Source of the DNA: Planktotalea frisia
Lineage (GTDB): Bacteria > Pseudomonadota > Alphaproteobacteria > Rhodobacterales > Rhodobacteraceae
Assembly (NCBI RefSeq): GCF_001890925.1
Contig: NZ_MLCB01000201.1
Location: 1 to 64,000, forward strand
Direction of reading: 5' to 3'
DNA: 64,000 nucleotides
Part shown: one piece after another, positions 57,092-64,000 of the stretch
Layout of the letters: each line of letters starts with the position of its first letter
Position numbering within the stretch: the first letter of the stretch is position 1
Position numbers and translations under genes: made by a program
Notes under the pieces: generated by a model
Told to the model about the DNA's origin: nothing
Databases searched by the model: none
What the model saw: the letters and a program-made list of their open reading frames with translations, nothing else

Positions 57092-57767
57092 TTTAACCTT
57101 AGAACTCAGCAATATTGCCAAGAATTATAACGTCGGCCAAGAGAATGGAGTGAACGTTTTGCGCAGCGTCGACCTGAAAATCAAAGCAGGCGAAATTGTC
57201 GCGCTTGTGGCCCCCTCTGGTGCGGGCAAATCGACGCTTTTGCATATTGCCGGACTGCTGGACACACCTGACACAGGCCAGGTCAAAATCGCAGGGCAGG
57301 ACGTCACAGGCCTCAGTGATCGCAAACGCACGGCGATCCGGCGCGAGGATGTAGGCTTTGTGTATCAGTTCCACCATTTGCTGCCTGAATTTACAGCGCT
57401 TGAGAACATCGTGTTGCCGCAACTCGCCAACGGTGTGGCTGCTGCAAAAGCTGAAGCGCATGCGCAAGATTTGCTGACCCGCGTGGGTGTCGCGCACCGC
57501 GCCGCGCACCGTCCTGCGGCGCTTTCTGGAGGCGAACAACAACGCGTCGCATTTTGTCGTGCTTTAGCGAATAGCCCGAGTCTTTTGCTGGCGGATGAAC
57601 CAACTGGTAACCTTGATCCCGGGACCTCTGATCAGGTGTTTGCAGCCTTGATGGAACTGGTGCGTGGCACGGGCCTTTCTGCGGTGATTGCGACCCATAA
57701 CCTTGATCTCGCAGCGCGGATGGATCGTCAGCTGCGCTTGGATGATGGCGCTCTCGTTACGCTTTAG
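57084..57767 (+). CDS. lolD: Lipoprotein-releasing ABC transporter ATP-binding protein LolD
   Basis: This 227-residue ATPase overlaps the permease gene by 8 bases. It has Walker [21 protein letters not shown], the Q-loop region [20 protein letters not shown] (typical of LolD), the signature [14 protein letters not shown] and Walker [21 protein letters not shown], then the His switch in [13 protein letters not shown]. It powers lipoprotein release by the LolC/E-type permease. Confidence 0.96.
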   Translation: MSDLTLELSNIAKNYNVGQENGVNVLRSVDLKIKAGEIVALVAPSGAGKSTLLHIAGLLDTPDTGQVKIAGQDVTGLSDRKRTAIRREDVGFVYQFHHLLPEFTALENIVLPQLANGVAAAKAEAHAQDLLTRVGVAHRAAHRPAALSGGEQQRVAFCRALANSPSLLLADEPTGNLDPGTSDQVFAALMELVRGTGLSAVIATHNLDLAARMDRQLRLDDGALVTL

Positions 57768-57844
57768 GGCGTTATTTCGTCCAATTTTCGACAATTTGAA
57801 AGGGTAATTCCGCTCTGACGCATTTTGCGAAAGAGGGGTCTGCC

Positions 57845-58636
57845 ATGTCCGCGATGATGATTATCTTGTTGAGTTCGTTGACTTTGTTCGGCGCAATTTT
57901 GATTGATCCTGTCGGCGAAGAACCCGAAGCAGAGCCTGACGTTCCCGAAGCAGACCCTGTCGCGCCCGGTGAGGACGCCAATAATCCGCTCGATGAAGCC
58001 GTGCAAGAGACGCCAAGCGATGAAGCAGATACTGAAACAGAAACTGTGGACGACAGCTCGGAAGAGACGCAAGACGCTGCCGAAAGTGACGAAGAGAGCG
58101 GCGTAGAAGTCATTGACGAGACGGATACGGGCAATCAGAGCATTTTTGGCTCGTTGCAATCAGATACGATTGATGGCGAAGCAGGCGATGATACGATTGA
58201 TGGACGCTTGGGTGATGACACGATTGAGGGTGGGCTTGGAGTCGACCAAATTTCGGGTGGCGAAGGGGCCGATGTGCTCTTTGGTGGCACGATCAATAGT
58301 CAGGACGATGGCGCAGCCGATACGCTTCTAGGGGGCGAGGGCGATGACCGTTTGAACCTAGAGAACACTGATGTTGCGACGGGCGGCGCAGGGGCTGATA
58401 CGTTCGTACGCCTTGCCACGATGAGCGAGCGTGCTTTGGTCACTGATTTTGACACCAGCGAGGACGTGGTAGTTGTCGAGCATCAAAGCGACGAACCACC
58501 AACGCTAGAACGGCAAACGATTGCCACTGATGGTGTCATTCTGGAGCTTTCTGACGGCAGCCGGATTGAACTTGCTGGCCTGACGGAAGCGGTGGATGCG
58601 TCTCTCATCAGTTTTGTCGATACGCGCACCCTTTAA
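57845..58636 (+). CDS. Membrane-anchored acidic protein with RTX-like calcium-binding repeats
   Basis: This 263-residue protein starts with a hydrophobic segment (MSAMMIILLSSLTLFGAILI). A very acidic linker of about 90 residues follows, rich in Asp, Glu and Pro (EPEAEPDVPEADPVAPGEDA). RTX nonapeptides come next at about residues 105-190 (GEAGDDTIDGRLGDDTIEGG, GVDQISGGEGADVLFGG, LLGGEGDDRLNL, GGAGADTFVR), and a C-terminal beta region resembles RTX peptidase C-lobes (VTDFDTSEDVVVVEHQ). RTX repeats bind calcium. Unlike type I secreted RTX proteins, this one has an N-terminal membrane segment. Confidence 0.85.
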   Translation: MSAMMIILLSSLTLFGAILIDPVGEEPEAEPDVPEADPVAPGEDANNPLDEAVQETPSDEADTETETVDDSSEETQDAAESDEESGVEVIDETDTGNQSIFGSLQSDTIDGEAGDDTIDGRLGDDTIEGGLGVDQISGGEGADVLFGGTINSQDDGAADTLLGGEGDDRLNLENTDVATGGAGADTFVRLATMSERALVTDFDTSEDVVVVEHQSDEPPTLERQTIATDGVILELSDGSRIELAGLTEAVDASLISFVDTRTL

Positions 58637-58712
58637 CCTGGCAGGAAAGCGCTTGACGCGCAGGGATGCTTTGCGCACCGTCCGGCCAGACCAGCCGAAG
58701 GACACGCGCGCT

Positions 58713-59723
58713 ATGCCAGACATTTTTGTAAACGAGATCGAAGAAATCACGCGCCAAGCGCTGAGCGCACATGGCGCGAATGACTGGATCGCCGCCGAAA
58801 TGGCGGATGCTGTGGCGTGGGCCGAAACGCGCAGCAATCGAATTTGCGGTCTCTATTACGTCGAGAGTTATTGCCAACAACTGCAAAGTGGCCGCGTGAG
58901 TGGCACTGTCGAGCCAGTTGTCACACGTCCCTTGGCTTCTCGGATCGAGGTAGATGCGAGCAACGGCTTCGCGCAACCTGCGTTCGAGCGCGCGTTGCCA
59001 ATGGCGATCGCTGCGGCGAAGGAAACAGGCATGGTCAGCGTCGCGATCCACCGTGCACATACCTGTACCGCGCTTGGGTATTTCACCGAAAAAGCCGCGC
59101 GTCAGGGCATGATCTGCATCTGCATGACCAACGCATCGCCCATCGTTGCCCCCCCAGGTGGCAAGACCCGCGTGATTGGTACAAATCCTATGGCTTGCGC
59201 CGTCCCAAGCGCAGATGGCAACATCGCGATGTCGTTCGATCAATCCACCACAACTGTCGCGCTTGGACGTATCACCATGGCCAAAGCCGCAGGCGAAGCG
59301 ATCCCTTCTGGATGGGCTGTTGATGCGCAGGGCAATCCAACGACCGATCCCGAGGCGGCCCTAACAGGTTCGCTCACCTCCCTTGGTGGTTTGGAACAAG
59401 GCTATAAGGGCTGGGGTTTCGGCCTCATGGTCGAAATGCTTGCGGCAGGCATGACAGGCGGCGTTGCAAGCCGCGATGTGAAACCGCTCAAAGCACCGCA
59501 GGGCGAACCACATGGTTTAGGCCAATTCTTCATGCTGATTGATCCCTCCGCGAGCCCTGCTTTCTTTGACCGTTTGAGCCAAGTCAGCGACGCCACCGCA
59601 GAGAACGAAGGGGCACGGATGCCGGGCCAAAACAAGCAACTCAAAGACCCAGTCGATGTACCAGAAGCACTTTGGGAACAGATGATTGCCCTCTCAAACG
59701 GACCTGCTCACGCAGACGTGTGA
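58713..59723 (+). CDS. LDH2/malate-ureidoglycolate-type dehydrogenase
   Basis: This 336-residue NAD(P)-dependent oxidoreductase belongs to the Ldh2/MDG family (no Rossmann fold). It has the N-terminal helices (EITRQALSAHGANDWIAAEM), SNRICGLYYVESYCQQLQSG (R in place of the more usual R-G-x-x-SHG element), VAIHRAHTCTALGYFTEKAA with active-site His, TNASPIVAPPGGKTRVIGTN and GWGFGLMVEMLAAGMTGGVA. The active-site block NHxGxxG reads AHTCTALGYF here, which suggests a substrate different from malate or ureidoglycolate. ATG 58713 is chosen, with GAAGG 13 bases upstream. Confidence 0.85.
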   Translation: MPDIFVNEIEEITRQALSAHGANDWIAAEMADAVAWAETRSNRICGLYYVESYCQQLQSGRVSGTVEPVVTRPLASRIEVDASNGFAQPAFERALPMAIAAAKETGMVSVAIHRAHTCTALGYFTEKAARQGMICICMTNASPIVAPPGGKTRVIGTNPMACAVPSADGNIAMSFDQSTTTVALGRITMAKAAGEAIPSGWAVDAQGNPTTDPEAALTGSLTSLGGLEQGYKGWGFGLMVEMLAAGMTGGVASRDVKPLKAPQGEPHGLGQFFMLIDPSASPAFFDRLSQVSDATAENEGARMPGQNKQLKDPVDVPEALWEQMIALSNGPAHADV

Positions 59724-59758
59724 TGAAAGTGAGCGTGGCCTGCGTCACATACTGATTT

Positions 59759-60406
59759 ATGAAAAAACTACTCTCACTGGCGCTTGCCGCCTCGCTGATC
59801 ACCGCTCCTGCTGTCATGGCAGAGCAGATTTCGTTTAACAATTCATGGAAAGAGCAGAAATTCTCGCTCTTCTCCAAAAACAAGTACAGCTTTGGCGGTG
59901 GCACCCTTGGCATTCAGTCCGATGCGTCTGTGTCGATGACGTATCTGCGCCTGCCCGAGAACGCTTGGAGCAGCACCAAAGCCGCATGGCGTTGGCGCGT
60001 GGATCAATCCGTCCCAGCGACTGATTTGCACAAAAAGGGCGGCGATGATCGCAACTTCTCTTTTTACATGATCTTCATGTCTAAAGACGAGGCGCTACAG
60101 TTCAAAGGCAAAAGCCTGCGACGCCTTTTCAAAGCCAAAACCGCACGTATTTTGGTCTACACATGGGGTGGCGCGCACGGGCGTGGCAAGGTCTTTGATA
60201 GCCCCTATTCAAGCGGTGTCGGCAAAACGGTGATCTTGCGCGATGCAGGCACAGGAAATCACCGCGAAAGTGTTGATTTTGTGAGCGATTACAAGCGCGC
60301 CTTTGGAGGAACCCCGGGGGCCGTGGTTGGCTTTGCGATCACCGCCGACAGCGATGACACTGACACTGCCATTCGCGCACAAATGTCGAATTTGGTGCTG
60401 AATTAA
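59759..60406 (+). CDS. DUF3047 domain periplasmic protein
   Basis: This 215-residue protein has a signal peptide (MKKLLSLALAASLITAPAVM, cut near AEQ). DUF3047 follows: YSFGGGTLGIQSDASVSMTY, KAAWRWRVDQSVPATDLHKK, GGDDRNFSFYMIFMSKDEAL, ILVYTWGGAHGRGKVFDSPY and FVSDYKRAFGGTPGAVVGFA. It looks like a jelly-roll domain protein. The function is unknown; homologues occur in many proteobacteria. It converges with the YdcZ-like gene, overlapping by 4 bases. Confidence 0.85.
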   Translation: MKKLLSLALAASLITAPAVMAEQISFNNSWKEQKFSLFSKNKYSFGGGTLGIQSDASVSMTYLRLPENAWSSTKAAWRWRVDQSVPATDLHKKGGDDRNFSFYMIFMSKDEALQFKGKSLRRLFKAKTARILVYTWGGAHGRGKVFDSPYSSGVGKTVILRDAGTGNHRESVDFVSDYKRAFGGTPGAVVGFAITADSDDTDTAIRAQMSNLVLN

Positions 60407-60843
60407 GCCTGCTGGGTCACATAAACCCCTACAGTCATTAACAAAACTCCACCCGCTCTTGTCATCGAGAGCGGGTTTATTTGCGCGCCGAACAGCCCGA
60501 AATGATCAATCATCGCAGCACTGATCAACTGGCCGAGCAGCACAAAGAACACCGCATTTCCCACGCCAAACTTGGGTGCGATAAACGTGATTGAGAGCAC
60601 GTAAAACGCGATCAACACACCTGCGAGGAACAGATGTTTAGGCGCGGCCAATAGGCTCCCTGTGGGTTTGAACAAGCCCGTCGCATAGACCGTCGCAGCA
60701 CTTAAAAACGCAATCGCGAACAGCACCACGGACGCGGCCACGGGCGAGCCAATCCGCCCTCCCAAAGCGGCGTTCAAGGCCGCGAGGATCGGGATGCCAA
60801 TGCCCGCAAACAGCATCGTGATCGCATAGGTGGATGTGGGCAT
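60403..60843 (-). CDS. DMT-family YdcZ/DUF606 membrane protein
   Basis: This 146-residue protein has about five hydrophobic segments: YAITMLFAGIGIPILAALNA, VAASVVLFAIAFLSAATVYA, LFLAGVLIAFYVLSITFIAP, and at the end AGGVLLMTVGVYV. The pattern N(A)xLGxxxGSPxxAxxxxF is the DUF606/YdcZ signature. It is a half-length DMT transporter that probably acts as a dimer; substrate unknown. ATG 60843 is preferred to a GTG one codon upstream. Confidence 0.88.
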   Translation of the reverse strand: MPTSTYAITMLFAGIGIPILAALNAALGGRIGSPVAASVVLFAIAFLSAATVYATGLFKPTGSLLAAPKHLFLAGVLIAFYVLSITFIAPKFGVGNAVFFVLLGQLISAAMIDHFGLFGAQINPLSMTRAGGVLLMTVGVYVTQQA

Positions 60844-60935
60844 CACTGCGCGCCTTTCTGTCAGTCCATTGCGCTAGATCAAGGCACGCCGCGCTCATTG
60901 GTGCAAGCTGATCCTGAACAAAGAGGGAGACGAGC

Positions 60936-61349
60936 ATGCAAAAGACATGGTTTTTGATGATCATAGGGATAGGTCTTGGGGCTTGTGTGCAAAGCCGCGA
61001 ACCAAGCGCGGACTTGCCTGATAGCAAGCGTCTGTTTGCAGAAAACTGTGTCGCCTGTCATGGTCGCAAAGGGCAGGGCGATGGGAAAATGGCGCAACAT
61101 TTGTTCATGCCGCCCCCAGATTTGACCGCCCTGAGCGCCAACAACGGCGGTGTTTTTCCACGCAATTATGTGGTCTCCACTATGGATGGCTTCGCGCGCG
61201 GTGAGCATTTCAGCGGCGCAATGCCAGAGTTTGGCGACAAGCTCAAAGGGCGCATGGTGATCATGCAAACGGGCGAGGGCGTGGGCACGCCGACCCCTGC
61301 GCCTTTGGTCGCTTTGGCGGATTATCTAGAGAGCATTCAGATTAAATAA
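60936..61349 (+). CDS. c-type cytochrome, probable lipoprotein
   Basis: This 137-residue protein has a lipoprotein-like signal (MQKTWFLMIIGIGLGACVQS, lipobox LGAC). A single cytochrome c domain follows, with heme motif CVACH in FAENCVACHGRKGQGDGKMA and a Met ligand candidate in FSGAMPEFGDKLKG. The Pro-rich loop MPPPDLTALSANNGGVFPRN is typical of roseobacter cytochrome c. It would be a membrane-bound periplasmic electron carrier. GGGAGA lies 9 bases before the ATG. It converges with the thioesterase gene, with no gap. Confidence 0.92.
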   Translation: MQKTWFLMIIGIGLGACVQSREPSADLPDSKRLFAENCVACHGRKGQGDGKMAQHLFMPPPDLTALSANNGGVFPRNYVVSTMDGFARGEHFSGAMPEFGDKLKGRMVIMQTGEGVGTPTPAPLVALADYLESIQIK

Positions 61350-61754
61350 TTAGGCCAAATAAAACGTCGCCGTGGCTGTCGCGACGGCTTTGCCTGACGG
61401 CTCTGCGAACATCGTGGCTTTGGTGAACAAAAGCGCCTTGCCCGCGCGCACGACCTCTGCTTCGCAGCGGATATGCGTGCCGACGCCGGGGCGCAGAAAG
61501 ACGGTGTCGAGGTTGGTTGTTGCGACGGGTTTCACCTCTCCGTAATGCGCGAAACAGGCGAAGACCATGATGGTGTCGGCCATTGCGGCCAGCGCTTGGC
61601 CTGAGAGGATATCGCCCATGCGGGTGGTTTGATCTGTGATCGGCATGGTGGCTGTTGCCGTGCCTTGGCCGAGGTCGGTGAAGGTCAGGTCCAGTGCCCG
61701 CACCCAAGGCGCGAAATTTTCATCTAGGAAGGCTTGGGCGTCTTGTGGGGTCAT
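61350..61754 (-). CDS. PaaI-family (hotdog) thioesterase
   Basis: This 134-residue hotdog-fold protein has the PaaI pattern: LDLTFTDLGQGTATATMPIT, DQTTRMGDILSGQALAAMAD (Gly-x-x-x-x-G plus the catalytic Asp region), and KPVATTNLDTVFLRPGVGTH. It hydrolyses acyl-CoA thioesters; the exact acyl group is unknown. ATG 61754 (MTPQDAQAFLDENFAPWVRA) gives the normal family length; upstream in-frame DNA contains a strong hairpin and is treated as a leader. The gene ends directly at the stop of the cytochrome gene. Confidence 0.85.
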   Translation of the reverse strand: MTPQDAQAFLDENFAPWVRALDLTFTDLGQGTATATMPITDQTTRMGDILSGQALAAMADTIMVFACFAHYGEVKPVATTNLDTVFLRPGVGTHIRCEAEVVRAGKALLFTKATMFAEPSGKAVATATATFYLA

Positions 61755-61772
61755 TTGATTTTTCCGGTGGGG

Positions 61773-61821
61773 GTTCGATTGTGAATAACAAACCATCTGG
61801 GGGATGGTTTGGCAATCGAAC
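61773..61821. promoter_or_regulatory. Strong two-part hairpin in the paaI leader
   Basis: The outer stem GTTCGATTG/CAATCGAAC (9 bp) encloses an asymmetric internal loop and an inner stem AAACCATC/GATGGTTT (8 bp) with loop TGGGG. It sits 19-67 bases upstream of the thioesterase start on the minus strand. With no T-run it is not a plain terminator. It may be a leader RNA structure or a protein-binding site. Confidence 0.6.
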
Positions 61822-62078
61822 GGGCGGAGCCCAGGGCGTGATACCACGCAGCTTACGTTTAGGGACGCGCGGTTTGCAATCATGCGCCTTCATGGCCGGA
61901 ATAGCATCGCAGATGCCCGGCCAGCGCCAGACCAGCCGCTAGGGCTGGCGCTTTTGCAAGGTTTGCAATTCCCGTGGTTGGGGTGGGGTTTTGCTGGGAT
62001 AAAGTGAGTAGTTCGGACTGTGGAGCGCCTGCCCACTGGTCTGGCGCTGGCCATCTTTTGGATTGTTTATCCGTAGTT
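61822..62078. repeat. Gene-free inverted-repeat region behind the HEPN-like gene
   Basis: A perfect 17-bp inverted repeat, GGCCAGCGCCAGACCAG at 61919-61935 and its complement at 62036-62052, encloses 100 bases. The left arm also forms a local stem AGCGCCAG/CTGGCGCT (61923-61952) followed by T3, which looks like a plus-strand terminator. GGTTTGCAAT occurs twice (61871-61880 and 61960-61969). No open frame of note; it may be the scar of a mobile insertion or a structured RNA. Confidence 0.6.
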
Positions 62079-62876
62079 TTAACTATGAACCCTTGTTCCG
62101 CATTCTTTGCAAAGATGTTTGTCCTGAGTCTTAGGTTTGAAGAGATAGCTTTTGAATTTTTCTTCCGCATTCGTAGCAATGCGGTATCTTGCACTATTTG
62201 GGTTGGATAATTCGTGCTCGTGCTGGGGCGATGGATTTATCCAAATTACCGCCCCTTTTCCTTGAGCAATTTCCCCATCAGGGAAAAAGGCAAAGTTATT
62301 GAATCTAAGTGAAGGCTCAAGATCATTGTCGATGTCCACTGAAGAAAAGCGATTCACACCAGAAGGCGCAGTTCTTAATAAGTATGGGAAGCCAAATCTT
62401 GAATTCCTCAGGCATTGGTTTCTAGCCCAAAGTATCGCATAATCGTAAGCTATTAGATCTCTGATATTCCAATCGATGAAGCCCTCTCCATACCTGTTTT
62501 TGGGATGGCCAAATCTATCAATTTTCAAAATGACCTGTTCTATGGAAGGCTGATCAAATTGGTTTCCAAGGATTGGTTCTAAGTGTTCGTGAGGCACAGC
62601 TGGAAGTGGCTCAGTTTCTGGATAGTTACGCAGCTTTGCAAATAATTTTTTAAGATTATGGCCGTCCCTAGCGGATAGATTTCTCAAAATCAGCGCGCAT
62701 TTTAAGTACTTTTCGAGGGATTGAAGTGCCGACCAGAAAAATTGCCGCGACATACCGTGATGATAAAGTAAACGAGAAGTGACATAGTCCTGATCGGCTG
62801 GCTTAAAAAGTCGGTCAGCCGCAAGTCTCGAAATTCGCCTCTCCATTTCGTGATTTTCGCAAATTTCTTCACTCAA
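62079..62876 (-). CDS. HEPN-like domain protein, AT-rich and coupled to parE
   Basis: This 265-residue protein has a HEPN-type helical block at about residues 25-80: ADQDYVTSRLLYHHGMSRQF, FFWSALQSLEKYLKCALILR and GHNLKKLFAKL (the GHxL motif with A-x-Q-x-LEKxLK is typical of HEPN proteins). The rest (WNIRDLIAYDYAILWARNQC) is unknown, and a CKECG element near the end could bind metal. The TTG start at 62876 overlaps the parE stop; ATG 62846 is an alternative. The DNA is visibly poorer in GC than parE (24 of 60 bases at 62401-62460 against 36 of 60 at 63001-63060). Confidence 0.72.
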   Translation of the reverse strand: MSEEICENHEMERRISRLAADRLFKPADQDYVTSRLLYHHGMSRQFFWSALQSLEKYLKCALILRNLSARDGHNLKKLFAKLRNYPETEPLPAVPHEHLEPILGNQFDQPSIEQVILKIDRFGHPKNRYGEGFIDWNIRDLIAYDYAILWARNQCLRNSRFGFPYLLRTAPSGVNRFSSVDIDNDLEPSLRFNNFAFFPDGEIAQGKGAVIWINPSPQHEHELSNPNSARYRIATNAEEKFKSYLFKPKTQDKHLCKECGTRVHS

Positions 62877-64000
62877 ACATCCAACTCCTCAACAAACTGA
62901 GCGTTCGCCTGAATATACTCAAACCGCTTCTCAGGCTTCTTGCCCATCAAACGCTCCACCAGATCCCCTGTTTCGCCCGGTTCATCCTCGTCAATCGTCA
63001 CGCGGATCAGCTTGCGGGTCGCGGGGTTCATCGTGGTGTCTTTCAGATCCTTTGCGTCCATTTCGCCCAGACCCTTGAAGCGGGATACGTCAATGCGGCC
63101 TTTGCCGCCGATGCCCTTGTCCAGATGCGCATTTTTCTCTGCTTCATCAATGCAGTACACTCGCTTGGCCCCCTGCGTGAGACGGAACAAAGGCGGGCAG
63201 GCCAGATACAAATGGCCCGTATCGATCATCGGGCGCATTTGGGTGAAGAAGAAGGTCATCAAAAGCGCCGCGATATGCGCGCCGTCCACGTCCGCGTCGG
63301 TCATGATGATGATCTTGTCATAACGCAAATCATCGACGTTGAATTTGGTCCCGAGGCCGACGCCAAGCGCTTGGGTTAGATCGTTGATCTCTTGGTTCGT
63401 GCCGATCTTGCTAGAGGCGGCGCCAAGCACGTTCAAAATCTTGCCCCGCAGAGGCAAAAGCGCTTGGGTCTTGCGGTCGCGCGCCATCTTGGCGCTGCCT
63501 CCAGCCGAGTCACCCTCCACGATGAACAACTCCGTGCCCTCGCGGGTTTTGGAGGAGCAATCCACCAGTTTGCCGGGCAGGCGCAGCTTCTTGGTCGCGC
63601 TCTTGCGCTGGGTCTCTTTCTCTTCGCGCCGGCGCAGGCGTTCTTCGGCCCGCAGCACCAGAAAATCTAGGATCGCGCCTGCGGATTTGGTATCCGCCGC
63701 GAGCCAGTTGTCAAAGTGATCGCGCACCGCGCCCTCAACCAGTTTCGCAGCCTCGACAGTCGCCAAACGGTCCTTGGTTTGGCCCACAAACTCTGGCTCG
63801 CGAATGAAGCAAGACACCAACGCGCAGCCGCCTGTTGTAAGGTCATCGCGCGTGATCAACGCCGCCTTTTTGTTGCTGGCAAGTTCGCCGTACGCGCGCA
63901 TGCCCTTGAGGATCGCCGCCCAAAAACCCGCCTCATGCGTGCCGCCCTCGGGCGTGGGAACCGTGTTACAATAGGACTGGATGAAACCGTCGCGTGCAGG
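62873..64000 (-). CDS. parE: DNA topoisomerase IV subunit B, C-terminal part (partial at window edge)
   Basis: The last 375 or so residues of a GyrB/ParE-type protein are present; the 5' end is beyond the right edge. The frame enters as PARDGFIQSYCNTVPTPEGG. Then come SSKTREGTELFIVEGDSAGG (TOPRIM first Glu), GVGLGTKFNVDDLRYDKIII with MTDADVDGAHIAALL (TOPRIM DxD), and RFKGLGEMDAKDLKDTTMNP (C-terminal block). The KTREGTEL string and the TQALGVGLG block favour ParE over GyrB. It decatenates daughter chromosomes with ParC. The stop overlaps the HEPN-like gene start by 4 bases. Confidence 0.95.
   Translation of the reverse strand, partial: PARDGFIQSYCNTVPTPEGGTHEAGFWAAILKGMRAYGELASNKKAALITRDDLTTGGCALVSCFIREPEFVGQTKDRLATVEAAKLVEGAVRDHFDNWLAADTKSAGAILDFLVLRAEERLRRREEKETQRKSATKKLRLPGKLVDCSSKTREGTELFIVEGDSAGGSAKMARDRKTQALLPLRGKILNVLGAASSKIGTNQEINDLTQALGVGLGTKFNVDDLRYDKIIIMTDADVDGAHIAALLMTFFFTQMRPMIDTGHLYLACPPLFRLTQGAKRVYCIDEAEKNAHLDKGIGGKGRIDVSRFKGLGEMDAKDLKDTTMNPATRKLIRVTIDEDEPGETGDLVERLMGKKPEKRFEYIQANAQFVEELDV

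Noticed and set aside
61771-61821. tRNA-like GGTTCGATT element
   Set aside because: It resembles a T-loop but no acceptor, D or anticodon arms can be built. The sequence is better explained by the long hairpin.
1-64000. CRISPR array, prophage, integron or complete IS element
   Set aside because: No regularly spaced repeats, phage structural genes, integrase or transposase were found anywhere in the window.

Overview
The window looks like chromosomal DNA of an alphaproteobacterium of the Rhodobacteraceae (Roseobacter group). The signs are the betI-betC-betB-betA operon, a PccR/ScfR-type regulator beside propionyl-CoA carboxylase genes, a short prolyl-tRNA synthetase, a single Lol permease gene next to lolD, several Hint/RTX secreted proteins, DUF1127 beside a LysR regulator, and a dispersed intergenic motif that I associate with this family. 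Most of the DNA is moderately GC-rich. No tRNA, rRNA, CRISPR array, complete insertion sequence or prophage was recognised.

Layout. 1-7 kb: a truncated AraC-type regulator, a stretch without an intact gene, rpmG, a GNAT enzyme, a His-rich SH3 protein, a BI-1 membrane protein, a DUF1127/LysR divergent pair, an LTD-Hint secreted protein and a quinone oxidoreductase. 7-14 kb: an XRE regulator, hisN, two purine deaminases (8-oxoguanine and guanine) around a CAP-domain lipoprotein, mgtE and 5-formyl-THF cyclo-ligase. 14-24.5 kb: two SLC13/TrkA-C permeases, a YmdB-type phosphoesterase, an RTX/Hint gene interrupted by two in-frame TAA codons, an SHMT-like enzyme with a divergent LysR gene, and yebC. 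24.6-31 kb: a DMT exporter and the choline-sulfate to glycine-betaine operon.

31-46 kb is a propionyl-CoA to succinyl-CoA locus: a pccR-like regulator, pccB, five small conserved or envelope genes, pccA, a P-loop sulfotransferase-like gene and methylmalonyl-CoA mutase. TTTGCAAA-type sites lie in front of the regulator and in front of pccB. 46-54 kb: a DnaJ-like protein, an EEP hydrolase, then ppx, ppk, hdaA and an AI-2E permease on the minus strand. 54-61 kb: proS, DUF2937, a Lol permease and lolD, a membrane-anchored RTX protein, an LDH2-type dehydrogenase, DUF3047, a YdcZ transporter and a cytochrome c lipoprotein. 61.3-64 kb: a PaaI thioesterase with a structured leader, an inverted-repeat region, an AT-rich HEPN-like gene and the 3' part of parE, which runs off the window.

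The most unusual items are the doubly nonsense-interrupted RTX/PA14/Hint gene, the AT-rich HEPN-like gene translationally coupled to parE with structured DNA behind it, the twin hairpin between betB and betA, the poly-His SH3 protein, and the uncharacterised small genes inside the pcc locus.
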